Shown here piece by piece: positions 5,767-5,834 of a DNA stretch of 5,834 bases. The stretch covers positions 1 through 5,834 of the forward strand of contig JAKAGC010000293.1 in the NCBI GenBank assembly GCA_021817755.1, written 5' to 3'. How positions within the stretch are numbered: the stretch's first letter is position 1; each line of letters starts with the position of its first letter. The stretch is from Acidobacteriota bacterium. GTDB taxonomy: Bacteria > Acidobacteriota > Aminicenantia > UBA2199. A program made the translations under genes and the position numbers. Under the pieces are notes generated by a model. It saw only the letters and a program-made list of their open reading frames with translations. It searched no databases and was not told where the DNA came from.

Positions 5767-5834
5767 ATTTATCTGATGTAAAACTTTTATTTTTATTAAA
5801 TAGTCATCCCCGGATTACTTGTCTTTTAAGGTCA

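Noticed and set aside
1..5834. CRISPR array, toxin-antitoxin pair, tRNA or phage module
   Set aside because: I looked on both strands for regularly spaced repeats, small paired genes and cloverleaf or integrase signatures and found none.

Overview
The window is AT-rich bacterial chromosome (about 40% G+C by eye). It carries five protein-coding genes, packed with gaps of 42 to 183 bases. I see no rRNA, tRNA, CRISPR array, complete insertion sequence or phage gene. The organism cannot be fixed from this sequence. The signal peptidase, with its long C-terminal tail, and the abundance of orphan AAA ATPases resemble what I remember from anaerobic Acidobacteriota/Aminicenantes-like and related candidate-phylum genomes. 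That is a weak inference.

Layout, left to right. At 2-937 (minus) is a partial AAA-ATPase-like gene that runs off the left edge. At 1097-2644 (minus) is a complete FAD-dependent dehydrogenase of the uncharacterised COG2509 type. At 2645-2827 is a 183-base non-coding gap holding a three-copy 9-bp repeat. At 2828-3619 (minus) is a complete type I signal peptidase (lepB). A 117-base divergent promoter region follows. At 3737-4303 (plus) is a complete MntP manganese exporter. It converges, with a 42-base gap, on a minus-strand AAA ATPase of the DUF4143 family (4346-5677). The leader of that last gene contains two imperfect copies of a ~30-bp palindromic repeat, downstream of a TATAAT box.

The genes do not form an obvious pathway. 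lepB (protein export) and mntP (Mn2+ homeostasis) are ordinary housekeeping or membrane functions read from a shared divergent region. The FAD enzyme is widespread but has no assigned reaction. The two ATPases come from different families, but both families are typically fused to PD-(D/E)XK nuclease-like domains and behave as mobile, multi-copy orphan genes.

I found no convincing new multi-gene system. The two items most worth following are non-coding: the tandem repeat in the leader of the DUF4143 ATPase, and the CTCTGTG triplet repeat between lepB and the FAD enzyme. Both look like members of dispersed repeat families.
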